A stretch of DNA of 64,000 bases from Mayamaea pseudoterrestris. Its lineage: Eukaryota > Bacillariophyta > Bacillariophyceae > Sellaphorales > Sellaphoraceae. Under the pieces are notes generated by a model. That model did no database searches and was not told the DNA's origin. It was given only the letters and a program-made list of their open reading frames with translations. The position numbers and the translations under genes are program-made. Location of the stretch: positions 372,001 to 436,000 of the forward strand of contig BROI01000004.1 in assembly GCA_027923505.1 (NCBI GenBank), read 5' to 3'. Shown in pieces: positions 22,425 through 35,700 of this stretch (positions within the stretch are counted from its first letter, which is position 1; each line of letters opens with the position of its first letter).

Positions 22425-23664
22425 TTATTTTAGTCTCCCATGGCGCACAGCTACCGCATATAGAACAGTAATTGATCCAAGAGTGGCAATCGCTGCGAGA
22501 ATCTGCTGACGAGCACTTCTTCTCCCACCTCCTTCGGCTCGCTGAGACGGAAACTGACTTGGAGGTACAAAGAGTACACCGTCTCCTCCTAGCTTTGACG
22601 AAAAGCACGTGAATTTCCATGGCTTTACAGCTGCTCCTTCCAATAGCAAGCGCACACTCTTTTGCTCAGCCGCACTGGCATTCGTGTCAAACAGGACAAT
22701 GGCGCACCCGCCGCCACCAGCTCCCGTCAGCTTTGCTGCAGCTCGTCCAGGCGCGACGCGCGATACAATTTCGCAAATGCGATCCAAGCTGGCGTGTGAA
22801 ACGTTGATTGCCTGCAACAAGCGGTGATTCGTCTCCATCAATGTCAATAGTGAGTGAGAATCGTCATGCGTATTTTGTAAGAAGTCTATCTGGTGGCGCC
22901 GGAGTGAACTTTAGTTGCTGCTCGTCCCCTGGCGGCAGTCGCTACTCGATCTTGAGATCACCAAAGTCCCGCACTTACGCTCGACGACAAGCGCTTGTTT
23001 GAAAGTAACTCAAACTGGCTTCTGTAAATTGTGATTGCTTCAGTCGCTACAAGTGTGCTGATTTAGGACTCTCCAGCGTCTACTCCCTGGCGTCTCATGC
23101 TTGATTGACACCTCCAAGGTGGAACCTTGCACTTCAGGCGTAGCAGGTTTCTTTTACTCTTCCTCAAGTGATCGGTGTAACAGGGTCTTACTTGCTCATT
23201 GTGTTGTTCCTGGAGAACCCCGATGATCTTCTTACGGATTGCTTCCAGTCGGATACGGTCCAGTGGCTTCGTCATAATGTCTGCCCACTGCTCCTTGGTA
23301 TCGACTCGCTTGCACTCAATCTGCTCGTCGTCGAATGAGATGGACCAACAAGGATTTCTTCAATGGCTTCCGCACAAGCTGGCGTCGGAGGAATCTTTAG
23401 CTTGTCTTTCAAATCACTCATAACTCTCTCCATTGGTATTTCAAAATCAATGGGATGTGAAAGGTCTGGCATTTGGATCCGAATCATTTGGTCGTCAAAC
23501 GTTGGTTTCACTCGGACAGCGATTCGAAGGTCTGAAAGGGCGGCCGCCAATGCTGGTTCACCGTAGACGACTGCATGCTCTCCAAACAAAATTACTTTTC
23601 CAGGAGCTGATGCACAGACGGCGTTGTCATTGTTGCATATAGTATCAGTGAGCAAGCTTGTCAT
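22425..23664 (-). pseudogene. Mevalonate kinase gene with its centre replaced by a copia fragment
   Basis: The 5' part (23664 to about 23340) encodes a mevalonate kinase start: CASAPGKVILFGEHAVVYGE, then LAAALSDLRIAVRV, up to ACAEAIEEILVG. The 3' part (about 22915 to 22425) encodes the end: IDFLQNTHDDSHSLLTLMET, then VSHASLDRICEIV and KLTGAGGGGCAIVLFD, the C-terminal GHMP phosphate loop. Between them the ATP-binding GSSAA motif and roughly 150 residues of the kinase are missing, and a Ty1/copia-like stretch of about 425 bp sits there instead. No splicing can restore the missing domain, so this copy should be inactive. The C-terminus carries an unusual hydrophobic tail (QQILAAIATLGSITVLYAV) that could anchor to a membrane. 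Alternatives are a heterozygous insertion or an assembly join. Confidence 0.75.
22915..23340 (-). mobile_element. Ty1/copia-like LTR retrotransposon fragment inside mevalonate kinase
   Basis: A short remnant of a copia-family element. It retains the end of the RNase H region, recognisable by the ECKRVDTKEQWADIMTKPL stretch that closes copia polyproteins (the ADI.TKPL signature), plus about 250 bp of downstream non-coding DNA that may include part of an LTR. Gag, protease, integrase and most of the reverse transcriptase are absent, so it is a broken relic. Boundaries are approximate, set where mevalonate kinase similarity stops and resumes. Age cannot be set without the second LTR; the readable protein end suggests it is not very old. 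Confidence 0.75.
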
Positions 23665-23949
23665 AATGTCAGTGAATATAGAGGAGCAAAATGGTTGTGA
23701 ATCGCCATGGTGAAATCGTTGGCAAATTCCTTGCCTTTGCTTCTGAAAGTCGTTCCGGGACTAACTGTAAAACGGAAACGGACGAAGGGTCGACCGCGCG
23801 TGACGTGTTCGGCGCGGACCATCAACCGACTGCCCCAAATGGTTGACGAACGACTGATCCATCAACATGGCCAGGATCTGCTTTGTCCCTGATCAAGATT
23901 GCCATCAAAAAGACAGTTTGGGAGCGTACTTATAGGACAGTCAACTTTC

Positions 23950-25779
23950 ATGGCTCTTCATCTCATTCTAGTGGTCGCACTCGCAGGCAGTTTAACGCTG
24001 GTCTCTTGCTTCCAATTTCAACTTCAATCGTCGACCATCGGCAACCAACTGATTCACTTGCAGTCGCATTCGCAAGAAGCATCAAGAACTACAACCAGCT
24101 TGCATGCCAAGCAGCGCAAAACGAAAAAGAGAGTCACAAACTCGAGACCAAATTCATTTTACGACAAGACATCCGACTTGGCCACAGACGACAAGCCACC
24201 TGCTACAGCCGCCGAGAATGAGATTGAGGCACAGCGCGAAGCAAGAAAAGATGAAGCAGTCAAACGATTCGAGCAACGACCAGAAGTATCATCACTAGTC
24301 ATTGACGAAGAGACGGGTGTCGAAATTTTGGTGCAGGGCAAGACAGTCATGGACGTTGTCACCCGCAAGCCAGTCAAGCTTTCGAAACTTGGACCAGTCT
24401 ATCGGTTGGCGCAAATGTTTCCCGGTGTTCCACCCGATGTGAGAGAAAAACATCGACTAGATTGGAACAATGTGCAGGTCGAACAAGTCGTTGAAGCGCT
24501 TCGGAACGCATGTTCAGTGAAACTTGAAAATGGCAATCGTGGCATTCCTCCGCATCCGTCCGTCGCTAACAAAGCGATTGACTTTGTGCTGGCAAACAGG
24601 GATCGCATGGGACGACAAATGAAGAGTACGCTCGGTCGATTGACGCTACGTTCCATGTCGGACTTTAACAAGGAGCAAGCCTCGGCCAATCAGCAGTTGT
24701 GGAGAAACTACTTGACTATTGAAAATCACATTTCGGCGCCATTTAGACAAATGGTACTTGACGCGGAAGGCAGAGTTGGACCAAACTTTGGAAACCTTGA
24801 CTTGATGAGCTACTGCAACGGAGATTTGTACGAGCGCTGTGCCAACTATGTAGTGCTAAAGGGCATGGTGGCGCACTGGGAAAAGAAGGTGGTCGACGCC
24901 GACTATGTTGAAAAGAATCCCCGGACAAAAGACAACTACGTATCCATGCTGAGCCGGGGCGATCCGAGAAGGTACTTGCCCGACCCTCCCATTCTATTCA
25001 GCCTGCGAGAATGTACGCAAGTCTGTCTCATGTCGCAAACACTGACCAAGCAATTTGTTGAGACTTCCGAGCTGTTTGATGACTTTCCACCAGAACTAAA
25101 GTTTTTAGAGGCAGCCTTGTCAATTCGCGGAGGAACTGGCTTGCGCCAATTCGTCGTGGAGGAGTTTTGCCCCGCCAATGACATTACGCCTGCAGCGTTG
25201 CGTGAGGGCATGCGAAGACTTTTGGCGCAGCTGGACAGTCTGCAGATTGATCCATATGCTGACATTTGCAATCTTCTTGAGAGTCTCATTATCGCCATGT
25301 CTCGAGGAACGGAGGATGAACAATCGCCATTTCGTTCAGTCATTGCGAATACGGATACAAATGGACCTGGCTACTTTCAAACGTACACTTTCAACCACAA
25401 TCGCCTTTCGTTTGTTCGCTTTCTTGATCAACAATATGATGGGGAAGCTGGTGAAGGAGGTGACAACTCCTTTGGTGAGAATCCCTTTAGCAATTTCATG
25501 AACATGGGACAAAACGATAAGAAAAAGTCAGCAGGAGGTAACTTTTTTGATTTTGGAGACAAGCCGCTGGCACGCTTATTCAGTATGGAGGATGATTCTC
25601 TAGAATTCATGAGATCCGAGCCAACAGATGACGATGAAGATTACAAGGTCCCTCCGCTCCGAGCGCTTGGTCGACCGCATGAACTAGGATGGTTGGAACT
25701 CTTGGATGAAGAAACGCAGGATTCAAACAACAAGCTTAATACTATACCGGCAGGTACAATTGTTGCGGATGAAGAATAG
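23950..25779 (+). CDS. Conserved-looking plastid-targeted protein of unknown function
   Basis: Single exon, 609 residues; 23950 is the first ATG in the frame. The N-terminus is a signal peptide (ALHLILVVALAGSLTLVSC) ending at FQFQLQSS, a plastid-type junction with Phe. A basic transit-like stretch (KQRKTKKRVTNSRPNSF) follows. The mature region is helical and charged, with EETGVEILVQGKTVMDVVTR, RLAQMFPGVPPDVREKHRLD, WRNYLTIENHISAPFRQMV and an acidic tail from about residue 500. There are no membrane segments after the signal and no metal or nucleotide motif. I do not recognise the family; a soluble stromal or thylakoid-associated heterokont protein is the best inference. A decayed copy of its 3' end lies downstream. 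Confidence 0.75.
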   Translation: MALHLILVVALAGSLTLVSCFQFQLQSSTIGNQLIHLQSHSQEASRTTTSLHAKQRKTKKRVTNSRPNSFYDKTSDLATDDKPPATAAENEIEAQREARKDEAVKRFEQRPEVSSLVIDEETGVEILVQGKTVMDVVTRKPVKLSKLGPVYRLAQMFPGVPPDVREKHRLDWNNVQVEQVVEALRNACSVKLENGNRGIPPHPSVANKAIDFVLANRDRMGRQMKSTLGRLTLRSMSDFNKEQASANQQLWRNYLTIENHISAPFRQMVLDAEGRVGPNFGNLDLMSYCNGDLYERCANYVVLKGMVAHWEKKVVDADYVEKNPRTKDNYVSMLSRGDPRRYLPDPPILFSLRECTQVCLMSQTLTKQFVETSELFDDFPPELKFLEAALSIRGGTGLRQFVVEEFCPANDITPAALREGMRRLLAQLDSLQIDPYADICNLLESLIIAMSRGTEDEQSPFRSVIANTDTNGPGYFQTYTFNHNRLSFVRFLDQQYDGEAGEGGDNSFGENPFSNFMNMGQNDKKKSAGGNFFDFGDKPLARLFSMEDDSLEFMRSEPTDDDEDYKVPPLRALGRPHELGWLELLDEETQDSNNKLNTIPAGTIVADEE

Positions 25780-26059
25780 TTCTTTGGCCATTCGTTCTTA
25801 TCATGGATTTATGGTAGGTTTTATAAAAGTAACTACCGTAAAGAGTACATGAAGGTTTGAGTCCAAGATTTTACCTCCCTAGTTGATATATATACATATG
25901 TGTCCCCAAGCATAGCCAGAACAGAATTCATGGATCTTGACATACACATGGCAGGCATGGGCATTTGAAAGGCATGGCAGCTGCTGGCTGAGACTGGTGA
26001 CAAGTTATCACCAATCACATTCCAGTCCACAGAGACACTAGCCAGTCAATTTAACTTGT

Positions 26060-26310
26060 AGTGCACCTGTAAAAAGCACCATTCAGATGATGATGAAGAC
26101 TACAAGGTTCCTCTGCTCCGAACGCTTGGTCTACTGCATGAACTACCGGTAGGATGGCTGGTACTCTTGTACGAAGAAAGCAGGATCCAAACAGCAAGCT
26201 GAATACTATACTGGCCAGAACAATTATTATGAATAAAGAATAGTCTTTGACAACTCGGTCTTATAAAGGTTTTTCTGTAGGTTTGTAAAAGTAACTTTCG
26301 TGAAACTACA
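26060..26310 (+). pseudogene. Decayed duplicate of the 3' end of the upstream plastid-protein gene
   Basis: Bases 26085-26260 resemble 25625-25790 of the preceding gene in the same order: GATGAAGACTACAAGGT, then GCTTGGTC..C.GCATGAACT, AGCAAGCTGAATACTATAC for AACAAGCTTAATACTATAC, and GAATAAAGAATAGT for GATGAAGAATAGT. Similarity continues past the stop (GTAGGTTT.TAAAAGTAACT). The offset is about 460 bp. Small length differences break the reading frame, so it is a non-coding tandem duplicate. It lies in the 716-bp gap before the SNF1 gene, where nothing else is seen. Confidence 0.8.
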
Positions 26311-26495
26311 ATGAAGCCATTGTCAGATTTGTCTTTTCATTGCCGGAACGACTGACACAACAATGAAACGCACGGTGGCGCGAGCGAGACACGCTGCGCG
26401 GATTGCACAAAACCAGACAAGCTGACACCCTTCGAAAGCGTTGTTGCATCTATCACCATTGTCGCGCTCGTGTACGAATTAACGTAATTACAACC

Positions 26496-28803
<2,308 letters not shown>

Positions 28804-28905
28804 GTTGTTTGATTCATGCGGATGTGTTGTGAATCGTGCTCAGCATCGCGCAAGGCTTACTACTGTATAACTAAACCTAGCGATAGATACTGTTATAAAA
28901 TCGTT

Positions 28906-31900
28906 TTAAAACACGAGTCGCTTGATATCAGTCGCAATATCCTTGCCAACAGTAGCCCTTGTAGACTTTACATCAATTTTTACAGTCCGTCCCTTCATCT
29001 TGGCCAGCGCTCGGACGCGTATGCCCGAGTTAGATCGGGCGGCAAAGGCTGCGGCCTCGGGTGTTCCGCTTTTTACTTCTGTAGCTCGAAGGAAAGCCGC
29101 AATTGTACTGAACACGTCCTCTGATGAAGCTTCAGTTAAAATGTCAATCTTTGATGAGTAAGAGAACCATCCAGAAGACGTGAATTCCTGCAAGATGCCA
29201 TCAAGCGACACTCCTCCCTCTGGGTCAAAATGTGCGGAAACGGGCACGGAAACTTTAAATGAGACGGAGCTTCCCGTATCAGTAGATAGCGTCCCCTTGC
29301 ATTCTTGCGACCCCTCTGCTGTAGATTCAAAAGGACCAAGCTTGTCTGTTTCTCTCGATGATCCGCCCGCGATTGAGCCTAAGCGTTTTATTTCGTGCCC
29401 TTTCATTTTGATCGAGACGTCAAGCAAATTTGCCAAACTGCGATTCTCGAGCCGAAATACCAACATTGCACTACCATGCTTGCTAAAGACTTGATAAGCC
29501 AGCGATATCTGTGTCCAATCGATCGTCTGCGGTCCACTTGCGCCTGAAGTCTTGATTGATGCTCGCATCCATGGCCTATGTCGATTGGTGCTAGGGCGAG
29601 AAGCCTTAATCTCTTTTGTTGTCTGTGGGGCTGACGGCACTGACAATCCAAGCAGGTCATCAAACGCAGTATTAATCGGATTTGTGCTTGCTGTTGCAGG
29701 CAAGGCCGTCATTTGAGTAGTAACGGGTAACTCCGATGCGATGGACGTCTGGAATAGATCAGCTGAACTCGACCGGGACTGGTCAAAACCTCCGAGGTCG
29801 AGCAAGTCTTCCACATCGACCCGATCGATGCGAGCTTCCTTTGCTTTTTTGCTCTTCTTTGTTTTCTTTTGCTTTTTCAATGACTTGCCTTCTGGTTGAC
29901 GGTCGGGTACGACACGGTGCGTTTGCGTGGGCATGAACTCGTCATCCCGGAGCGGCGTTGTGAGGTCCACTCTAGCCAATCCGGAGAACTCTTTGCTTAG
30001 ACCTTTTTTCTTGGCAATGAGCCCTGAGACGCCAATATCGTCATCGTCGTCGTCGCTTCCGTGAATATATGCTTGTTGTCGTATTGCTCTTGAAGACACA
30101 TCGTGACCACCACGCGACGAAAGATTGTCACCGGCAGGAGCAAAAGCATCCGCGTACACATCGGCTGCCTGCTTTGCTTTCTTCTCCTTCTTCTGCTTGT
30201 ACTTTCTACGGACATGATCGTCCTCATCACTGTCGCTAAGCTGGATAGTCCCAAAACGACTATCTGGCAACATCGACTCATCCCCCTTTTTCGACGGGGT
30301 AGAACTTAGATAAAAAGGGTCCCCTTGTCTCAAGTTTTGTGAGGTCGATTTGCCGTTTGCAACTTCGCCATTGTGCTGGAAACTATTTGTGGCGCCGCTC
30401 GATAGCTGCATAGCCGAGTACTTTTGATTGCTGTCAGGGACGTTCGAACCTGGAACGGAAATCACATGTGATTGCTCACGCTTTTGCGGAAATTGCTGAG
30501 TAAAGCTTACTGAATCATTACCAATTTTGTGTGTGATTCGATAGGTCTCTTCTTCTTCGATTAATGTCGAAAAGACGGATAAGTCAACTGGCAAGTCTAG
30601 ATTGGCCGAATGGCCGAGCGTCGACGCTCGTTTCTTTCGTTGAGCCTTGGAACCAACGGGCTTCATCGGGGATGGCTTGTACAGGTAATTCAATATTCCA
30701 GACACGTCTCTGAGTATCGAGGGAGATGGCTGCTGTGAAGAATCCTGCAGAAACTCTAAGATTTCGTTTTGGCCGTTGCCTAATGAATCCATAGACGAGG
30801 CCGATGACCGATTAACCATCGCATCAGGAATTATATCCAGCGAGCGAAGGAGTTCCAAAGCAGTCAAAGCTCGCTCAGCAACTGCCACATCGGCGCTTTG
30901 CGAAAAGACGGGCAAGTTTATGAAAATTGTGTTGAGACAAGCAGATAATTCTGACGTCAGAACTTGGGCATCGGCAGTCGCAGCCGCAAAAACTTTCATG
31001 GCACCCTGAATATAAACTTTCTGCACGCTGGCGTGCAGAGTTTCGATGTTTGAAGGGCTGAGAAAAACTTGAAGCAACGCATGGTAACAGCCTTGGCTAG
31101 AAGAGTCATAAACATAGTCTCTTGCATCACCATCACCTGTGGCAATCGCGTCTTGAATTAAATCTGAATATTCTCCAACTATCCACGCTAGTGCGGGCAA
31201 GACTTGTGGCATGAGGTTCTTGCCTCGCCCGTTATCGCCACGTGGATCGTTGGATGTGTTGCCGTCGCGCTCGAGTAGCGTCGCCATTGACCGACGCACT
31301 GCATATGATCGAATAGGCAGCACTCGAAGGGCCACATCCGTGATTTGTGATCGTAGTAGCTCGCCATGCGTTTCAATGCCACGCAAATGTCCAATGTGAA
31401 ATAACACATCAATGTACCAGCCAAAGTCAGTTAGTAGACTATACTTCTCCGACGAACACAGCTCAATAATCTTGGCGACAAGATCGTTTCGATAAGAGCC
31501 CGAGGCTAGCTGTACATGCTTCATGAGCTGCGCCACCAGCTCCATCAGATTCTTGCGCGAGGTCATTCCAATGAGCAAATCCAAAGCTCTTCGTCGAATA
31601 GTAACATCTTGGTCGCTTAAACAGGCCAGAATCAGCGGGCGATACTCGGACGTTGACAGCACCTTGGGATGCGATGTTAACAAACTTCCAAACCCGACTA
31701 AACCAAGATACTTTAGATTCTGATCCGTCTCTTCCACAAAACTCCCGAGCGTCTTGGCGGACAGCTCCACAATATCAGGCACAATGGCTGGCATTGACCC
31801 ATCTGCCTTGCGCGTGTATGGCAGACAAAGTGTAATCGTATAGACGGCTTCATACAGGAGCGACTTGGCTTGCGTGTTGCGTACAATATTTGCCAATGGC

Positions 31901-32664
31901 TCGAGCAGCTTGCGGGCCAGCCGAGGCTCCTCTGGTACCAAGCTTCCCAGCAATTTGACTACTTTGATGAGCATCCAATTGTTGCTTGACTTTGTGAGTA
32001 GTTCGAAAAAGGCTGGTGCGAGGTGTAAATAGTTTCTGGGATTCTTGTCCGAAAGTTCCGTGATTACGTTCACCGCGCAGCTCACCACGGACGGGTTGGG
32101 GTCCTGCAGCGCCTGCTGCAGCTTTTGAAACGTTAGTCGCAACCCCTGCGGATATTTCATGAATACTTTGAACAGGCATAAAATCGCCTTTTTGCGCAAA
32201 TACGGTTGCGGGTGCGCCGTGAGGCTTGTAATTTCCGGCAACAGGTCCATGGCCAAGTCTTCCGTGACGATATTGGAAATGCAGTTGATTGCCAAGCCTG
32301 CCTCGTACACGCCGTGCATGCCCCCTCCGACGGCGCCTCGAAGCTCCTTTTTGAGTAGATTGGTCGTGAGCAGAATAACTTCAGTATCTTGTGTAAATCC
32401 CTGCGAGGCTGCCAAGTATCCTATTCGCTTCTGTCCAAACCGCGGGGATGACATGACTTCAATGGTAGCAAAACTAGCCCAGCTCATGCTGTATCCAAGC
32501 ATTTGTAAAAAGGTCAATTTCTGTAGAGCATTTGATTTGACGAATAAGTCGTTGGAGCTAATTTCCGTCTTGATTTCCGCAATGCATTGACTAATGTAGA
32601 GAGCCGTGTCGCGCTTGGACGCGCGAATGCCCTTGACGACGTCTGTCAAAGTTCTCTCAAACAT
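28906..32664 (-). CDS. AP3D1: AP-3 adaptor complex subunit delta
   Basis: Single exon, 1252 residues, similar to animal delta subunits. The adaptin trunk starts with the delta signature: LTDVVKGIRASKRDTALYIS, then KLTFLQMLGYSMSWASFATI, KRIGYLAASQGFTQDTEVIL and LAINCISNIVTEDLA. HEAT-type helices continue to about residue 600. A charged hinge has Lys-rich blocks (KKKGLSK, KKQKKTKKSKKAKEARIDR) and acidic DDDDDD runs, typical of AP-3 delta. The C-terminal 200 residues (LAYQVFSKHGSAMLVFRLEN) form a beta-sandwich appendage. AP-3 sorts cargo from endosomes to lysosomes/vacuoles. It is convergent with SNF1 (102 bp apart). Its 5' side faces the DIRS-type element. Confidence 0.95.
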   Translation of the reverse strand: MFERTLTDVVKGIRASKRDTALYISQCIAEIKTEISSNDLFVKSNALQKLTFLQMLGYSMSWASFATIEVMSSPRFGQKRIGYLAASQGFTQDTEVILLTTNLLKKELRGAVGGGMHGVYEAGLAINCISNIVTEDLAMDLLPEITSLTAHPQPYLRKKAILCLFKVFMKYPQGLRLTFQKLQQALQDPNPSVVSCAVNVITELSDKNPRNYLHLAPAFFELLTKSSNNWMLIKVVKLLGSLVPEEPRLARKLLEPLANIVRNTQAKSLLYEAVYTITLCLPYTRKADGSMPAIVPDIVELSAKTLGSFVEETDQNLKYLGLVGFGSLLTSHPKVLSTSEYRPLILACLSDQDVTIRRRALDLLIGMTSRKNLMELVAQLMKHVQLASGSYRNDLVAKIIELCSSEKYSLLTDFGWYIDVLFHIGHLRGIETHGELLRSQITDVALRVLPIRSYAVRRSMATLLERDGNTSNDPRGDNGRGKNLMPQVLPALAWIVGEYSDLIQDAIATGDGDARDYVYDSSSQGCYHALLQVFLSPSNIETLHASVQKVYIQGAMKVFAAATADAQVLTSELSACLNTIFINLPVFSQSADVAVAERALTALELLRSLDIIPDAMVNRSSASSMDSLGNGQNEILEFLQDSSQQPSPSILRDVSGILNYLYKPSPMKPVGSKAQRKKRASTLGHSANLDLPVDLSVFSTLIEEEETYRITHKIGNDSVSFTQQFPQKREQSHVISVPGSNVPDSNQKYSAMQLSSGATNSFQHNGEVANGKSTSQNLRQGDPFYLSSTPSKKGDESMLPDSRFGTIQLSDSDEDDHVRRKYKQKKEKKAKQAADVYADAFAPAGDNLSSRGGHDVSSRAIRQQAYIHGSDDDDDDIGVSGLIAKKKGLSKEFSGLARVDLTTPLRDDEFMPTQTHRVVPDRQPEGKSLKKQKKTKKSKKAKEARIDRVDVEDLLDLGGFDQSRSSSADLFQTSIASELPVTTQMTALPATASTNPINTAFDDLLGLSVPSAPQTTKEIKASRPSTNRHRPWMRASIKTSGASGPQTIDWTQISLAYQVFSKHGSAMLVFRLENRSLANLLDVSIKMKGHEIKRLGSIAGGSSRETDKLGPFESTAEGSQECKGTLSTDTGSSVSFKVSVPVSAHFDPEGGVSLDGILQEFTSSGWFSYSSKIDILTEASSEDVFSTIAAFLRATEVKSGTPEAAAFAARSNSGIRVRALAKMKGRTVKIDVKSTRATVGKDIATDIKRLVF

Positions 32665-32789
32665 GGTACTGACTAGGTTTCTTTGCTAGCTGCGAGTATA
32701 TTGCGAGGAAGCAAGTTGTCAAAGTGGTGTTGATTCTAAAAATGGAGGTGACCAAGGCGTGTTCCACAACGTTAAACCAAATCTGATCA

Positions 32790-35700
32790 AGACAGTACGT
32801 TGATTTGCGTAAAAAAGAAAGGCGTAGTTCCTACTCAACAATCTCTGGTTCCAGGTGAAGAAGCGTCAGTGAGAGACTCGAGAGGTCAAAGTTGGACGTG
32901 CAATATTATGTTGTCGTCCTGCTCGTGGTCGTGCGTTTCGTTCGCTGTCGCTCGAGTACCAGTCCGACTTTTCATCTTGTACACCAAAGAGACGGGTGGA
33001 AACGACGCTCGGGACAAGTGCCCGACAATTTGGTGCCCACCTTGGACCATGCGAGCAGCGTAGCCGGTGGTGTGAGCAGCAGTGCCATGCAGGTAGCGTA
33101 GCATTGCGTCAGAACGCCAGCGGCCCATCAATTTTATAATATTGTCATCGCAGCCGCCATTGAGGAGAGCCATAGCACCACCAGCGCGCAGGGAGCGAGC
33201 CTCAATGTCGGAGGGGTCTAAGCCCAGGGTAGGACCAAGTGCAATGACAGCATTGCGAAGGGTGCGCGTAATCTCCCCATTCTTGACGCCAAGAGGACGA
33301 TTAGCACACCAGTAGGTTGCAAGCGGTGTGTGGGCAGTAGCACCATGCTCACGCAAATAAAGAATGCGCCGAGCAGCAGCAAGCACCGGACAGCAATGGA
33401 ACAAGCCAGTGCGGCCTTGGCTAATGACTTCACCGCGGACACCATTTTTCTGATTATCAAATGTGAACGACACCTGGGAAGCCGCCAACAAATCTGCAGC
33501 TGGTGCAGCAAAGAGATCAAGACGGCGGGAACCCAGACAGAGTTGGACTGCACCTAGGCGTAGTGGTGGGGTGTTGCCACCGTGGGTGCCAGTGTACTCA
33601 CCAGGGCGCATCAAGAAGAAGAAACCCAGGGTGATGATGTCGGCAAAGGTTTGCAGGGGCAGGTGAGCCTGGTCCAGAATAGGCTTGGGCCAGGATGTGT
33701 TGCACAATGGTGACCGGAATTGGTTTGACGCGAGTAGGGGCTGGATCTTCGCGGTGCCAGCATTTAAATTGTTGCTGCAGCCGGTAGTCAATTTTGCCAC
33801 AGGAATCTTGTCGAATGTCGTGGGACCCCATGCGGGCGAACGTCTGGCCCACCGCACGGATGGCGTCCGCCACTGTTGCAGCGCGGACGGGTTGACCGCT
33901 GGCGGAGAGTCGGCCATCGCGGTAACGGGTTGCCCAGACTTGGAGAGTTGGGACTGGGTCATCCAAGGTTTTGAGGAAAGGGTCGAGATGGTGTTCAAGA
34001 CAGAAGTCACACCATGAGGCCCAATGCTTGTCCGCGGAGGCGGCTCTTGAAGGAACGACTCCGGCACGGATCTGGTCTTGGACAGTGCGGTAATCATGGT
34101 AGAAAGCATCTCGGGTCGTGGTTGGTACAGTTGCCAAGGTAGAGGCTGTGGGTAATGAGTGTTAAAGTAGGTGAGTAATTCAGAGTCAGACAAATGCCAC
34201 AAACGGGAGGCCTTGTCCGCCATTTCATTCACTGGACCAGGAATGTAATCATGGAGTGGAACATAGCGATGTGTGCGTTGATGCAAGGACTGGCATCTGA
34301 GTAGGTATGCTGCTGGGCCAGTGGAGGTAGTGGAGCCCTTGCGCTGCCAAGCGACAGCTGGAGTGTTGTCGTGGGAGGTGTGAATGGTGCGCTCACGGAT
34401 GTCAAAATTGTGTGCCAAAACATCATGATGGAGAACCGTCCCAAACAATTCCAAATCACTATTGGTAATAGTGCCATGTGGGTTGTCAAAACTCACCAAG
34501 TCCGCCTCAATGTGAGGAGGGAACCTGGCACGCCACAAGATTGGTTGTAGGGCATTGGTGGGCATGGAGACAAAGGCCACGGCCCCAGCGCCACGACCAG
34601 ATGCATCAGTAGTGCCCACAATAGCCGGGTCATCAGGAATCAATTCAGCAATGCGTGTTGGTCGTGTCTCTAGACCAGCCGCAATCCATCGAAAATCTTC
34701 CAGAAAGTCATGCACTGCCTGGGTCAACCGCAAACGACCAGAGTGACCATCAGGATGGCGAAAGGCCTCTTGCAAGGAACTGAACAGACCACGGCGCCCA
34801 GTGGATGCAAGGACATGGAGCGCAGCTCGCCCAAGAACTTGTGCCACTGCTTGGTGGCAATGCGGCGCCGCGTAGGAGGGATACTAGCTAGGATCTCACG
34901 TAGGCGTTCCAGGCGATGGGCTGGCAATGCAACACTCATCGCACCGGTATCAACCAACCAACCCAGGACTTGCTTGCGAGTGGTCGCACAAGCTCCTTTG
35001 AGTAACTTCTTGACAGACACTGGTTCTTGACGAGCAGGTAAGTCAGTGGGCTCCAGTGGGCGTAGAACTTGGTCAAATGTGTGCAGGAGAACACGTTGCA
35101 ACCTTAGCAGCCGATCCGGATTGCCTTGGGCTAAAGCAATCAAGTCATCCACATACAAGTCATTGTATGCAACAGGACGCTGGAGGATATCAGAGCGCTG
35201 GCGTGGAGCAGGAAGAGGCGCCACACTAGGATCATTGATGGGCGTATCCTCCACAGTCACAACAGGTGGGACAGAGCCGTGTGCGGGCACACTTCCAGGC
35301 AGGGGTGTTGGAGTGGTGGTAGCTGGTAAGGTTTGAGCTTGTAACTCCAGACGGTGAGGCGGTGGTGACTTGGCACCACACTGGAAGGCTTGATTGGCTA
35401 AGTCACAAATGGTCTCTGTCACTGCACAGAAATAGGGTGGAGAATGAATCCAACCCATAGGCAGTGTGAGTGGAAAAGCAATCAGAGGCTCCTCACCAGC
35501 ACACTGAGGAAACAAGACACCAAGCTTGGGGATATCTCCAGGCAGCAAACGCACACGGTAAAATCCATCAGCAATATCCAACTTGGACATGTGGACGGGC
35601 CCATAGCGGGGGTTGGCTCGAGCAATGCGTTGCAGCAAACGATAAAAAGTGCGGCCAAACTGCATGGACTCCAGTGGCGCAACTGCAGCAGTGTCATCAT

